Source: CAYZWU01 sp964482235 | GTDB taxonomy: Bacteria; Planctomycetota; B15-G4; CAYZWU01 | DNA length: 17,904 bases | Assembly (NCBI GenBank): GCA_964482235.1 | Contig: CAYZWU010000082.1 | Span: 1 to 17,904, forward strand | Direction of reading: 5' to 3' | Part shown: one piece after another, positions 5,921 through 16,526 of the stretch | Numbering within the stretch: position 1 is the stretch's first letter | How the letters are laid out: every line of letters begins with the position of its first letter | Program-made: the position numbers and the translations under genes | Notes under the pieces: generated by a model | The model's database searches: none | What the model was told of the DNA's origin: nothing | Seen by the model: only the letters and a program-made list of their open reading frames with translations

Positions 5921-7413
5921 CGACACTCATCTCGATGCGCGACATCTGCAAGAGCTTCGGCCCGGTCCGGGCTCTGGACGAGGTCTGCATCGAGGTCGAG
6001 CAGGGCGAGGTGCACGCCCTGGTGGGGGAGAACGGGGCGGGCAAGAGCACCCTGATGAAGATCCTGAGCGGCGCGCTGACGCCGGACAGCGGTACGATCC
6101 ACCTGGCCGGGAAGCCGTTCCGGCCGGCCGGGCCGATCGAGTCGCGGCGGGCCGGCGTCGCCATGATCTACCAGGAGCTCACCCTGGCCCCTCATCTCAC
6201 CGTGGAGGCGAACGTGATGCTCGGGATCGAGGCCCATCGTCTCGGATGGCTCGACCTGGGATCGATGAAACGGCGCGTTCGCGAGATCTTCGAGTTCCTC
6301 CACCATCCGGAGATCGATCCGGACTCGCTGGTGAGCGATCTCGGAGTGGGGGAGCAGCAGCTCGTCGAGCTGGCGCGGGCCCTGGTGACCGAAGCGTCGG
6401 TGGTCGTGATGGACGAGCCGACCAGCTCGCTCTCGGGCCGCGACACGGAGCGCCTCTTCGAGGTGATCGATCTCCTGAAGGGCAAGGGAGTGAGCGTGAT
6501 CTACATCAGCCACTTCCTGGAGGAGGTGCGCCGCGTGGCCGATCGCTTCACCGTTCTTCGCGACGGAAAGAGCGTGGGATCGGGAGGAGTGGCCAGCACG
6601 ACCTCGGCGGAGATCATCCGGATGATGGTCGGCCGCCAGCTCGACCAGATGTTCCCGCGCCTGCCGCACGAGAGGGGCGAACCGGTCCTCACCGTGAAGG
6701 AGCTCGCAGGGGATCCCCTTCCCGAGAAGGTCGATCTCGAGCTGCACAAGGGCGAGATCCTCGGCGTGGCCGGCCTCGTGGGATCGGGCCGCACGGAGAC
6801 GGTCCGGGCCCTCTTCGGCCTCGACAGGGTGACAAGCGGCAAGGTGGTCGTCTTCGACCGCGCCGACAGCGGCGCGCCGACCTGGACGAGGATCAAGCAG
6901 GGGATCGGGATGCTCAGCGAGAACCGCAAGGAGGAGGGGCTCGCCCAGGGCCTCGATCTTTCGGACAACATCGCCCTCTCCAATTTCGCACCCTACACGA
7001 GGGCGGGGATCCTGAGCCTGCGGCGCCAGAGGGCGGGGTGCGAGAAATGGATGGAGCGGCTGGAAATCAAGGCGTCCGGGCCGGGCCAGGTCGTCTCCGA
7101 TCTCTCCGGCGGCAACCAGCAGAAGGCGGCCATCGCCCGCCTGCTCAACCAGGACGCCGACATCCTGCTGCTCGACGAGCCGACCCGCGGCATCGACGTG
7201 GGCTCGAAGATCGCGATCTATCATCTGATCGGCGAGCTGGCCGTGCGCGGGAGGGCGATCCTCTACATCAGCTCCTACCTGCCGGAGCTCATGGGGATCT
7301 GCGACCGGATCGCGGTGATGCATCGCGGTCGCGTGGTCGATGTGCGCGAGAGGGAAGCATGGTCGGAGGAATCGCTGATGGCCTGCTGTGTGGGATCGGA
7401 TTTGAAGGAGTGA
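5908..7413 (+). CDS. Sugar ABC transporter ATP-binding protein, duplicated (RbsA/MglA type)
   Basis: 501 residues with two fused nucleotide-binding domains, the form typical of ribose- and galactose-type importers. Domain 1: Walker A GENGAGKST (40-48), Q-loop Q89, signature-like LGVGEQQ (145-151), Walker B VVVMDEP (165-171), H-loop H202. Domain 2: a degenerate Walker A GLVGSGRTET (289-298), signature LSGGNQQ (399-405) and Walker B LLLDEP (420-425). A non-canonical second Walker A is normal for this family. ATG 5908 overlaps the end of the binding-protein gene, implying translational coupling. A GTG at 5917 and an ATG at 5935 are in-frame alternatives. It ends 2 nt before the permease start codon. 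Confidence 0.95.
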   Translation: MAEVTTLISMRDICKSFGPVRALDEVCIEVEQGEVHALVGENGAGKSTLMKILSGALTPDSGTIHLAGKPFRPAGPIESRRAGVAMIYQELTLAPHLTVEANVMLGIEAHRLGWLDLGSMKRRVREIFEFLHHPEIDPDSLVSDLGVGEQQLVELARALVTEASVVVMDEPTSSLSGRDTERLFEVIDLLKGKGVSVIYISHFLEEVRRVADRFTVLRDGKSVGSGGVASTTSAEIIRMMVGRQLDQMFPRLPHERGEPVLTVKELAGDPLPEKVDLELHKGEILGVAGLVGSGRTETVRALFGLDRVTSGKVVVFDRADSGAPTWTRIKQGIGMLSENRKEEGLAQGLDLSDNIALSNFAPYTRAGILSLRRQRAGCEKWMERLEIKASGPGQVVSDLSGGNQQKAAIARLLNQDADILLLDEPTRGIDVGSKIAIYHLIGELAVRGRAILYISSYLPELMGICDRIAVMHRGRVVDVREREAWSEESLMACCVGSDLKE

Positions 7414-7415
7414 AA

Positions 7416-8378
7416 ATGAAGATGGGGGCCAGGCCGGAAATCAAGCGCTTGCTCAACCTGTTCGGCCCTTTCCTGGGTTTGATTCTCGTCTACATGTTCT
7501 TCGCCTGCATGGTGCCCGAGGGTTCGTTTCTTTCCGCTTTCACGATCAAGCTGATCGCCGTCCAGACGGTGATAGTGGCCCTGGGCGCCATCGGCATGAC
7601 GATCGTGATCATCAGCGCCGGCATCGACCTGAGCGTGGGATCGGTGATCGCCCTGGTGAGCGTCGTCACGGCCCTCTTCGTCAACGAGTCGATACCGCCG
7701 GTCTTCTGCCTGCTCCTCGGCGTGCTGGCCGGCGGTGCCTGCGGGCTCGTCAACGGCCTCCTGATCACCGGGCTCCGCGTCGTTCCCTTCATCGTCACGC
7801 TCGGCATGATGGGCATCGTCCGCGGGACGGCCAAGTGGCTCTCCAACAGCGAGACCGTGCCGGTGAGCGAGTCGTGGCCCAAGGATCTCACGTCGATGAC
7901 ACCGGAACCGTCGTGGCTCGTCCTGCCTCCCGGTCTCTGGTTCCTGATCCTGTCGGCGCTCTTCATGATCGGCGTGCTGCGCTACACGCCCTTCGGGCGG
8001 CACATCTTCGCCGTCGGCTCCAACGAGGCGACGGCCCGGCTCTGCGGGATCAAGGTGGAGCGCACCAAGGTGAAGATCTACCTGATCGCCGGGCTCTTCG
8101 CCGGGATGGCGGGGGTGATGCAATTCTCCCGGATGAACGGGGGAAGCCCCACCGAGGCGGTGGGCCTGGAGCTCCAGGTCATCGCGGCCGTGGTGATCGG
8201 CGGCGGCAGCCTGGCGGGCGGTGAAGGATCGATCCTCGGGTCGCTGATCGGCGCCTTCATCATGGCGGTGCTCGAGTGCGGCTGCACCCAGATGGACTGG
8301 CCCAACTACTTTCAGGAGATCATCATCGGCGCCATAATCGTGGCCGCCGTGGCCGTGGACCGCTTCAGGCGGAAGTGA
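7416..8378 (+). CDS. Sugar ABC transporter permease (RbsC type)
   Basis: 320 residues and very hydrophobic, with about eight to ten membrane segments. It carries the hallmarks of the BPD_transp_2 permeases: SAGIDLSVGSVIAL near residues 67-80, VVPFIVTLGMMGIVRG at 122-137, FAVGSNEATARLCGI at 198-212 (the loop that meets the ATPase) and the Gly-rich VIGGGSLAGGEGSILGSLIGA at 260-280. The long reading frame in this register begins further upstream inside the ATPase gene. The real start is ATG 7416, with AAGGAG 5 nt before it and the ATPase stop 2 nt upstream. With the two preceding genes it makes a complete importer. No terminator is visible after it. Confidence 0.95.
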   Translation: MKMGARPEIKRLLNLFGPFLGLILVYMFFACMVPEGSFLSAFTIKLIAVQTVIVALGAIGMTIVIISAGIDLSVGSVIALVSVVTALFVNESIPPVFCLLLGVLAGGACGLVNGLLITGLRVVPFIVTLGMMGIVRGTAKWLSNSETVPVSESWPKDLTSMTPEPSWLVLPPGLWFLILSALFMIGVLRYTPFGRHIFAVGSNEATARLCGIKVERTKVKIYLIAGLFAGMAGVMQFSRMNGGSPTEAVGLELQVIAAVVIGGGSLAGGEGSILGSLIGAFIMAVLECGCTQMDWPNYFQEIIIGAIIVAAVAVDRFRRK

Positions 8379-8426
8379 CGCCGCGCGGGGCCGTCATCAC
8401 GGGTATTATGGATACTGGAGGATCCT

Positions 8427-9413
8427 GTGGTACGCATAGCGACAAAGCTCGGTTGGGCGGCCATTCTCGTTTTCTTCTCGCTGACGATTTGTGCCGTACC
8501 ATGCCTCACCCAGGAGGGTGAGACGGAAAAGAGCGATCCGGAACCTGATGAAGTCCGCATCGAGCGCGAGATCGCCGGATTGCCGGACGGGTGGTTTCAC
8601 CTCTCGAGCCGGGGAGGGAACTTCGTCGTCTTCTCCGACGCGGAGCGCGGCATGGCCACGCAGATCGCGCGGCAGCTGGAAGGCGCGCGGACCCTGTTCA
8701 CCAAGCTCTTCCCGGGCGAGGCGCGGTTGGCCGGAAAGACCGTCGTCCGTCTGTTCAGGGAGAAGGAGGAGTATATCCGCAACGGAGCGCCCGAGGGATC
8801 CCTGGGCTGCTGGTCCGACGAGACGATGGACCTCTCCTTCCATTGCGATCCGAAGCTGGGCAGGGGCAGCCTCTACATGGCATTGAAGCACGAGGCCTTT
8901 CACCAGTTCATCCGCTGCTATGCCGGCTGCCGGCCGGCACCCTGGTTCGACGAGGGTAGTGCCGACTACTTCGCCGCGGGCGAGTTTCTCGGTGAGAGGC
9001 TCAAGGTGAGGGAGAACGCCTGGTGCCGCGACAAGATCAGGGCGATCATCCTCCGGAAGGAGTTCGTGCCGCTGAAGGAGTTCTTCGCTCTCACACCCGA
9101 GGAGTACAGGGTGAAGAAGGAGCTCTGTCATCCCCAGGGCTGGTCGATCATCCACTTCCTGCGCCAGGGGAAGCGAAAGGGCGCCCGCATGCAGAGGAAG
9201 TGGGAGAAGATCCCGGATCTCTATCTTCAGAACCTCGCGGCCGCCTGCCGCGATCTGGAGAAGCGGCGCGGCGAGAAGGCGCCATCGCCTGGAAAGCTCG
9301 ATGCGGGTCTTTCCCGGAAGGCAAGCCTCATTGCATTGGAGCACACCTTCGCCGGGTGGTCCGATGACGACTGGGCCGCCCTCGAGAAGGCGTGGCTCGA
9401 TTTCAGCCGCTGA
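8427..9413 (+). CDS. Secreted zinc metallopeptidase-like protein (DUF1570 / peptidase-MA-like)
   Basis: 328 residues. The N-terminus has a hydrophobic signal segment (about residues 8-26). The centre has KHEAFHQF, an HExxH zinc motif (H155, E156, H159), followed by PAPWFDEGSADYF, which offers E176 as third ligand. That spacing is the gluzincin arrangement seen in DUF1570 and peptidase-MA-like proteins. The upstream segment FVVFSDAERGMATQIARQLE also fits this family, which is common in planctomycetes. The start is GTG 8427 with GGAGG 5 nt upstream, and it lies 48 nt after the permease with no terminator between, so it is probably in the same operon. The substrate is unknown. A link with sugar uptake is contextual only. 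Confidence 0.8.
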   Translation: MVRIATKLGWAAILVFFSLTICAVPCLTQEGETEKSDPEPDEVRIEREIAGLPDGWFHLSSRGGNFVVFSDAERGMATQIARQLEGARTLFTKLFPGEARLAGKTVVRLFREKEEYIRNGAPEGSLGCWSDETMDLSFHCDPKLGRGSLYMALKHEAFHQFIRCYAGCRPAPWFDEGSADYFAAGEFLGERLKVRENAWCRDKIRAIILRKEFVPLKEFFALTPEEYRVKKELCHPQGWSIIHFLRQGKRKGARMQRKWEKIPDLYLQNLAAACRDLEKRRGEKAPSPGKLDAGLSRKASLIALEHTFAGWSDDDWAALEKAWLDFSR

Positions 9414-9647
9414 GCCGTCGAATCCGGTACGGGCGGGAATACTTCGGTTTCGCTTTTCACGTAAAGGATCCTGCTTCTCCCCTCTCTGAACGGGGCCAGC
9501 CTACCTTCTCGATCTGCCGAAGGATCCAGGTACGGTGTTTCAACTCCTTTGATGGTCACGGGATACAACCGTCGTTCACCTTGTCGGCGGCGGGTGCCAT
9601 GAGTGCGGCAGTGACAAGTGTTTTACGTAAAGTTGCGGATATCACGG

Positions 9648-9675
9648 TTGTTATATAAATAAATGTAGATATAAT
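9648..9675 (+). promoter_or_regulatory. Sigma70-type promoter upstream of the hybrid kinase
   Basis: TTGTTA (9648-9653, 4/6) and a perfect TATAAT (9670-9675) are separated by 16 nt in AT-rich DNA. Transcription would start near 9682, about 380 nt before the kinase start codon, and would run through the operator-like palindrome at 9707-9724. This is the best promoter match in the window. Confidence 0.6.
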
Positions 9676-9706
9676 GACGATAAATACTAAGTAAATGCTC
9701 TATGTC

Positions 9707-9724
9707 AGGGAAAGCGTTTTCCCT
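9707..9724. promoter_or_regulatory. LacI-family-like operator palindrome
   Basis: AGGGAAAGCGTTTTCCCT has two 7-bp arms (AGGGAAA / TTTCCCT) around a GCGT centre. AT-flanked arms with a central CG are the style of LacI/GalR-family operators. It sits about 25 nt after the predicted transcription start, where a repressor would block elongation. No LacI-type gene is in the window, so the factor is unknown. The fold could alternatively act as a short RNA hairpin. Confidence 0.5.
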
Positions 9725-10063
9725 CCGCCAGGGAGCCTGCTGGCCGAGCAGCCTTTGCCGCTCGTCGGAGAGGAGATGATGCATGCCTTTGGAAACTGCG
9801 CGACAGTTTCATGCCCTCTCGTCCCTCGCAGCGCTCGTCTATCCTGCGGTTTCCTGGTGCTCCCGTCGCGACATGGAAACCGGTGTTCCCCGGATCAGTA
9901 CAGATCCGGAACCTATCCTGCCTGAAGATCATCCGGACAAGGTGAACACCGGCCATCCTTCTCCAGTACGAGAACAGGCGCAGTGCGCAAGAGGCCATGA
10001 GACTCGTCGCCCACGAGTGGAAGATCGGCGTCTTGCAGGCCGGGTATTACCGGGAAAGGAACC

Positions 10064-13027
<2,964 letters not shown>

Positions 13028-13105
13028 CCGGTCTTGCAGCCGCCTTTCCATCCGTTGAACCGATTCCTTCGTTGGCCTTGTCGGTGCGGTTCCAGGCCGG
13101 TGCTG

Positions 13106-14605
13106 CTACCTTGTTTCGTCGAAGGTGATGGTCACGCTGTCTAGAATCGGGATCGACTTGTTCTCCGTTGTGTCCATTGTCCGGAACTCGAAGCTGAAGC
13201 CGAAGCCCGCGGGCAGGCCAGAGAGGTCGATCGAGGCGGGGCTGCGCCGGACCTGCTTCGAGAAGCCCTCGATGTAGTCGTAGCTCTCCTTCACTTCCTG
13301 CCACCCGGTCCACCTGTCCAGAGCGCCGTCGCCATCGATGTCGACCCCGACCCTGGCCTCGACCTTCTCCACCCAGGGGCCCGGGCTGACGTAGTCGGTC
13401 TTCATCTGCGTGGCCAGGTAGAACCGGCCCTCGGCAAAGCAGATGTCAGGGTCGGGATGGCCCTTGCCGATCTTGCCGCACCACTCGAAGGGCTCGTCGA
13501 GGCTGGGCGAGGTGAACCAGCAGGCGCTCATCGAGTGCCCACCCACGGGATCGAAATCCCCGAAGAGATAGTACTGACCGCCCACGCAGATCGCGGCCCA
13601 GTCGCCGTAGGCTTCCTGCTCGGGTTCGTGGACGTTGTACTTGCCGATGTTGGTGTCCCAGTCCTCGTGCTGCTTCCAGTGGGGGTGCCTGTACTCGGCG
13701 ACCTTTCCCGTGTCCCTCGTGCGGTTGTCCACGGCGGGCTTCAGGATCTCGAAGCTGTCGATCCCGTTCTTGCTGACGGCGTGGCCGGCCAGGGGAGAAT
13801 CCCAAGACCGCTTGCTGGCATTGATCGGGCTCCAGTCCTCGTAGATCACGTGAAAGGCGCCTTTTTCGTCACGGATGAACGCGCAGTCCGATCCGTGGGA
13901 AGGATCCCTGAATGCCAGGCCCATGTTCCTGCCCGGGAGGCCGTCGAAGAGGTCTTCGTCGATGTAGAGGTGGGGATCCTGGTCGTTCGGGTAGTCGTAG
14001 TAGATGTAGGTCTTCCCCTTCGCCCGCTCCGCCGTGGTGACCCACCTGGAGAATCCCTCGGTGACCGGCCCGTGGTGGACCCAGTTGATCATGTCCCTGC
14101 TCTGCCAGGCATGGTAGCCGCCGAGTCCCTTCTTCAGCCCGCCGGGGGCGTCGTACTGCTTGGGGAAGGGTGTCGTTCTGAGCGGGATGTCGAAGCCGGG
14201 GAGCGAGGCTTTCTCTGATAAGAACTCCGCCCTCTTCTTCCCGGCCTTGTAGCGGCCGAACATCCAGTAGTCGTCCGGACCGACGGTGAGCAGCACCGGA
14301 GCGTCGCCGAGGTTCGACGGGCCGAGGTCCTCGATCGGATTCCAGTTCTGCCACACCGGCGACTGCTCGAAGACGATGGATCTCGCCGAGCGCTTCACGG
14401 GGTATGTGCGGACGACGCTGCAATACCGGCTGACCGGCCCCGTGGGGGTGGCAAGGCCGTTGTCGAAACCGAGCGCCTCGCTTTCCTTTGCGGACTGCTG
14501 CCACTCCTCGGCTGCGTCGATTATCCAGCAGCTGTCATCCTGGGCTGCTGCATTTCCGAGGAGGACGAAGGAGATCAGCAGGCATGCTGTTGTCAATCGT
14601 GACAT
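13106..14605 (-). CDS. Secreted beta-propeller glycoside-hydrolase-like protein
   Basis: 499 residues. The Sec signal MSRLTTACLLISFVLLGNAAAQ probably ends near residue 22. The body has repeated blade-like pieces with aromatic and acidic residues: PDDYWMFGRYK (110-120), YHAWQSRDMINWVHHGPV (164-181), TYIYYDYPNDQDPHLY (199-214), GAFHVIYEDWSP (249-260), GQYYLFGDFDP (343-353) and GRFYLATQMK (393-402). This pattern recalls five-bladed glycosidases of the GH43/GH32/GH117 type, but I cannot name a family. VDIDGDGALDRW (421-432) is an EF-hand-like calcium loop. The ATG at 14605 has an AGGAAGGAA tract upstream and opens directly on the signal peptide; the longer frame upstream overlaps the sulfatase gene and is not used. 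It follows the sulfatase by 64 nt on the same strand, so the two probably act on one polysaccharide. Confidence 0.72.
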   Translation of the reverse strand: MSRLTTACLLISFVLLGNAAAQDDSCWIIDAAEEWQQSAKESEALGFDNGLATPTGPVSRYCSVVRTYPVKRSARSIVFEQSPVWQNWNPIEDLGPSNLGDAPVLLTVGPDDYWMFGRYKAGKKRAEFLSEKASLPGFDIPLRTTPFPKQYDAPGGLKKGLGGYHAWQSRDMINWVHHGPVTEGFSRWVTTAERAKGKTYIYYDYPNDQDPHLYIDEDLFDGLPGRNMGLAFRDPSHGSDCAFIRDEKGAFHVIYEDWSPINASKRSWDSPLAGHAVSKNGIDSFEILKPAVDNRTRDTGKVAEYRHPHWKQHEDWDTNIGKYNVHEPEQEAYGDWAAICVGGQYYLFGDFDPVGGHSMSACWFTSPSLDEPFEWCGKIGKGHPDPDICFAEGRFYLATQMKTDYVSPGPWVEKVEARVGVDIDGDGALDRWTGWQEVKESYDYIEGFSKQVRRSPASIDLSGLPAGFGFSFEFRTMDTTENKSIPILDSVTITFDETR

Positions 14606-14669
14606 GGATCGTTTCCTTCCTGGCTCATGACGCGGACCGGTCGACGCTCGTGCCGCGGCCCGTCTATTC

Positions 14670-16124
14670 TCACTTCTTCTGAAAGTTTGGATTCGGGCGA
14701 GGCATCCTGGCTCCCATCTCCCGCTGCCAGCGATGGAGCATGTCGAGCAGCTTCTTCGCCTTCTCGGGGTGGGTCTTCGCAAGGTCGTTCTTTTCGCCTA
14801 TGTCGTTTCTGAGGTCGTACAGCTCGTATTTATTTTCCTCGTAGAATTCGATCAGCTTCCAGTCGCCGGCTCGTACCGCGGCGCCGGGAGCCCATGTGCT
14901 TCCATGGTAATGAGGATAATGCCAGTAGATCGCTATCCTGTTGAGCTTCTTTTTTCCTCCGAGCAGCGGGACCAGGCTCAGCCCGTCGCGATGCTGGTCG
15001 GGATCGAGGCCGAGGCCGGTCAGCTCGAGGATGGTGGGGTAGAGGTCCGTGCTCGTGACCGGGAAATCGCATCGGCTTCCCTTTGCGGCGACGCCGGGCG
15101 CGGAGACGATCAACGGAACTCGGATGCCGCCTTCGTAGCACCAGCCCTTTCCGGCCCGCAGTGGGACGTTCGAGGTCGGGCTGTTTCCCCTTCTCAGCGT
15201 CGAGAGGCCTCCGTTGTCCGAGGTGAAGACAACGATGGTGTTGTCGGCGATCCCGAGCTCGTCGAGCTTCTTCATCAGACGGCCCACGTTCTCGTCCATC
15301 GCCTGGACCATCGAGGCGTAGGCGGCACTGTCCTGCCGGAGCTTGGTGACCCCCCGTCGCTCCTTGACGCTCGGCGGGCCGTGATGTTTCAGCGAGGCAG
15401 CCCGCTTCTTGTTTTCCTCGATGAGCCGCCTGCACGGCTGGATCGGGGTGTGGACAGTGTAGAAGGAGAGAAACAGGAGAAACGGGTCCTCCCTGTTCTG
15501 CTCCATGAAGCGGATCGACTCGTCGGTGAGCCGATCGGGCAGGTACTCGCCTTCCGGCCCGCTCTCGAGCTTGGGATTCGTGTAGGGGGAGTAGTAACCT
15601 CCAGGTGGGGAGCCCTTGTGATGGCCGCCCTTGTTGATGTCGAAGCCCTGGTCCTCGGGGAAGAAACCTTCTCCTCCAAGATGCCACTTGCCGGCAAAGA
15701 ACGTCCTGTAGCCGGACTTCCGAAGCGCCTCGGCCACCGTCGTCTCGGAGAGGGGGAGCTGATGGCGATCCTGCGGCCCGAGCAGCTCACGGTTCTTCGG
15801 ATCCTTCCCGGGGATCCAGTCCGTGATGTCGAGACGCGCGGGATACTTGCCCGTCATGATGGAGGCCCGCGTGGGTGAGCAGACGGGGCAGGAGGCATAG
15901 GCATCGGTGAAGCGCATGCCCGAGGCGGCGAGCCGGTCCAGGTTGGGCGTCCGGTAGAAGCGGCTACCCTGGCAGCCGAGGTCCGTCCACCCCAGGTCGT
16001 CGACGAGGATGAAGACGACATTCGGCCTGCTGCAGCTCTCGGAAGCCCTCAACCAGGGATGTAAAAAGAGACTTCCGGCAGCAGCGCTGCAAGCTCCGAG
16101 GAAACGGCGTCGGCTGAACTCCAT
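14670..16124 (-). CDS. Tat-exported type I (formylglycine) sulfatase
   Basis: 484 residues. It removes sulfate esters, probably from a polysaccharide or its oligosaccharides. The N-terminus SRRRFLG followed by a hydrophobic stretch is a Tat signal. Active-site features: NVVFILVDDLGWTDLG with metal ligands D42 and D43; the signature CSPTRAS at 82-88, whose C82 would become formylglycine, with R86; GKWHLG (K146, H148); H225 in YTVHTP; D303 and N304 in FTSDNGG; and K326 in the PLRAGKGW loop. C-terminal hallmarks DWKLI and YELYDLRND are intact. The length is normal for the family. Start ATG 16124 has AAAGGAG 6 nt upstream. Tat export fits an enzyme modified and folded in the cytoplasm. The activating formylglycine enzyme is not in the window. 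It is the first gene of a two-gene operon with the glycosidase-like gene. Confidence 0.95.
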   Translation of the reverse strand: MEFSRRRFLGACSAAAGSLFLHPWLRASESCSRPNVVFILVDDLGWTDLGCQGSRFYRTPNLDRLAASGMRFTDAYASCPVCSPTRASIMTGKYPARLDITDWIPGKDPKNRELLGPQDRHQLPLSETTVAEALRKSGYRTFFAGKWHLGGEGFFPEDQGFDINKGGHHKGSPPGGYYSPYTNPKLESGPEGEYLPDRLTDESIRFMEQNREDPFLLFLSFYTVHTPIQPCRRLIEENKKRAASLKHHGPPSVKERRGVTKLRQDSAAYASMVQAMDENVGRLMKKLDELGIADNTIVVFTSDNGGLSTLRRGNSPTSNVPLRAGKGWCYEGGIRVPLIVSAPGVAAKGSRCDFPVTSTDLYPTILELTGLGLDPDQHRDGLSLVPLLGGKKKLNRIAIYWHYPHYHGSTWAPGAAVRAGDWKLIEFYEENKYELYDLRNDIGEKNDLAKTHPEKAKKLLDMLHRWQREMGARMPRPNPNFQKK

Positions 16125-16220
16125 ATCTTGCTCCTTTCCTGCCCTTCAAAGACCAGATTCCCAGAACCGAAACCGGGCGTCAAATCCTTTGGACTCCGCC
16201 CAAAGGGCTTGAGAAGTGTA

Positions 16221-16249
16221 ATTGAAGTTATCGTTGATGCGGGTGCCAA
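16221..16249 (-). promoter_or_regulatory. Weak candidate promoter of the sulfatase operon
   Basis: On the minus strand TTGGCA (16249-16244, 5/6) and TTCAAT (16226-16221, 4/6) are spaced 17 nt, about 97 nt before the sulfatase start. A TGACGTCA palindrome lies 7 bp upstream of the -35 and could be an activator or repressor site. Confidence 0.3.
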
Positions 16250-16427
16250 ATTAGCTGACGTCAAACAATAATAAAAGTCGGCGTCTGTGAGGAGTCTCAA
16301 TTCCGTGTGATGCTAGGGGCTCACGAGCTGGCGTCCATGAAGTCCGGCAATCGAAGGTTCGAGAGCAGCAGGCTCACGGCCATGCCGGGAAAAAAGCTTC
16401 GGGCAGTGCTCGTGTCTTTTGACTTTC

Positions 16428-16460
16428 CAGCATCTCCACCCTGATTTAGGCTGGATGCTG
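16428..16460. repeat. Inverted repeat upstream of the esterase gene
   Basis: The CAGCATC arm and its exact complement GATGCTG are separated by 19 nt and lie 66 bp before the esterase start. The spacing is two helical turns between half-sites, as for a dimeric regulator. It could also form a stem-loop in the leader. Confidence 0.4.
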
Positions 16461-16526
16461 TAGGTTGCATCAATCCCCTCGGCTCGTGCGCCCGGTGAAA
16501 TCGATCGCTGCCATCAAGGAGCCACG

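Larger units (their letters stand above)
9414..10063. other. 650-bp leader region before the hybrid kinase
   Basis: No confident gene lies here. The stretch 9640-9700 is strikingly AT-rich compared with the rest of the window. It holds the palindrome TTTACGTAAA (9622-9631), of which a related form TTTTCACGTAAAG occurs at 9454-9466, a promoter at 9648-9675, and an operator-like palindrome at 9707-9724. The inverted repeat CCGGATC-agtaca-GATCCGG lies at 9890-9909, flanked by GTT and AAC. A weak reading frame starts at ATG 9783 after a good GGAGAGGAG ribosome site. Confidence 0.6.
16125..16526. other. 402-bp divergent regulatory gap between sulfatase and esterase
   Basis: This gap probably carries the promoters of both directions. 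It contains a perfect TGACGTCA palindrome (16256-16263), and a minus-strand promoter candidate at 16221-16249. It also has a 7-bp inverted repeat CAGCATC/GATGCTG (16428-16434 and 16454-16460) 66 bp before the esterase. A TTGACT at 16419-16424 could be a plus-strand -35, but no good -10 follows. A 49-codon frame on the minus strand (16470-16321, after GAGGGGATTG) is possible but has no recognisable domain. Confidence 0.5.

Noticed and set aside
5413..7323. A 636-codon minus-strand open frame opposite the ABC ATPase and binding protein
   Set aside because: It is the antisense of clear RbsB/RbsA genes in GC-rich DNA; the translation is rich in H, R, D, L with no domain.
6246..7415. 390 codons upstream of the permease start in the same frame
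   Set aside because: They overlap the RbsA gene in another frame and give a G/R/P-rich low-information protein; the AAGGAG and ATG at 7416 mark the true start.
13028..13105. Bidirectional terminator between kinase and glycosidase-like gene
   Set aside because: Only a 5-bp ACCGA/TCGGT pairing with a long loop and no T-run is visible.
14606..14782. N-terminal extension of the glycosidase-like protein to 14782
   Set aside because: It overlaps the sulfatase 3' end and is R-rich; ATG 14605 opens directly on a signal peptide behind a ribosome site.
14733..15878. 381-codon plus-strand frame opposite the sulfatase
   Set aside because: Shadow of the sulfatase, whose catalytic motifs are intact on the minus strand.
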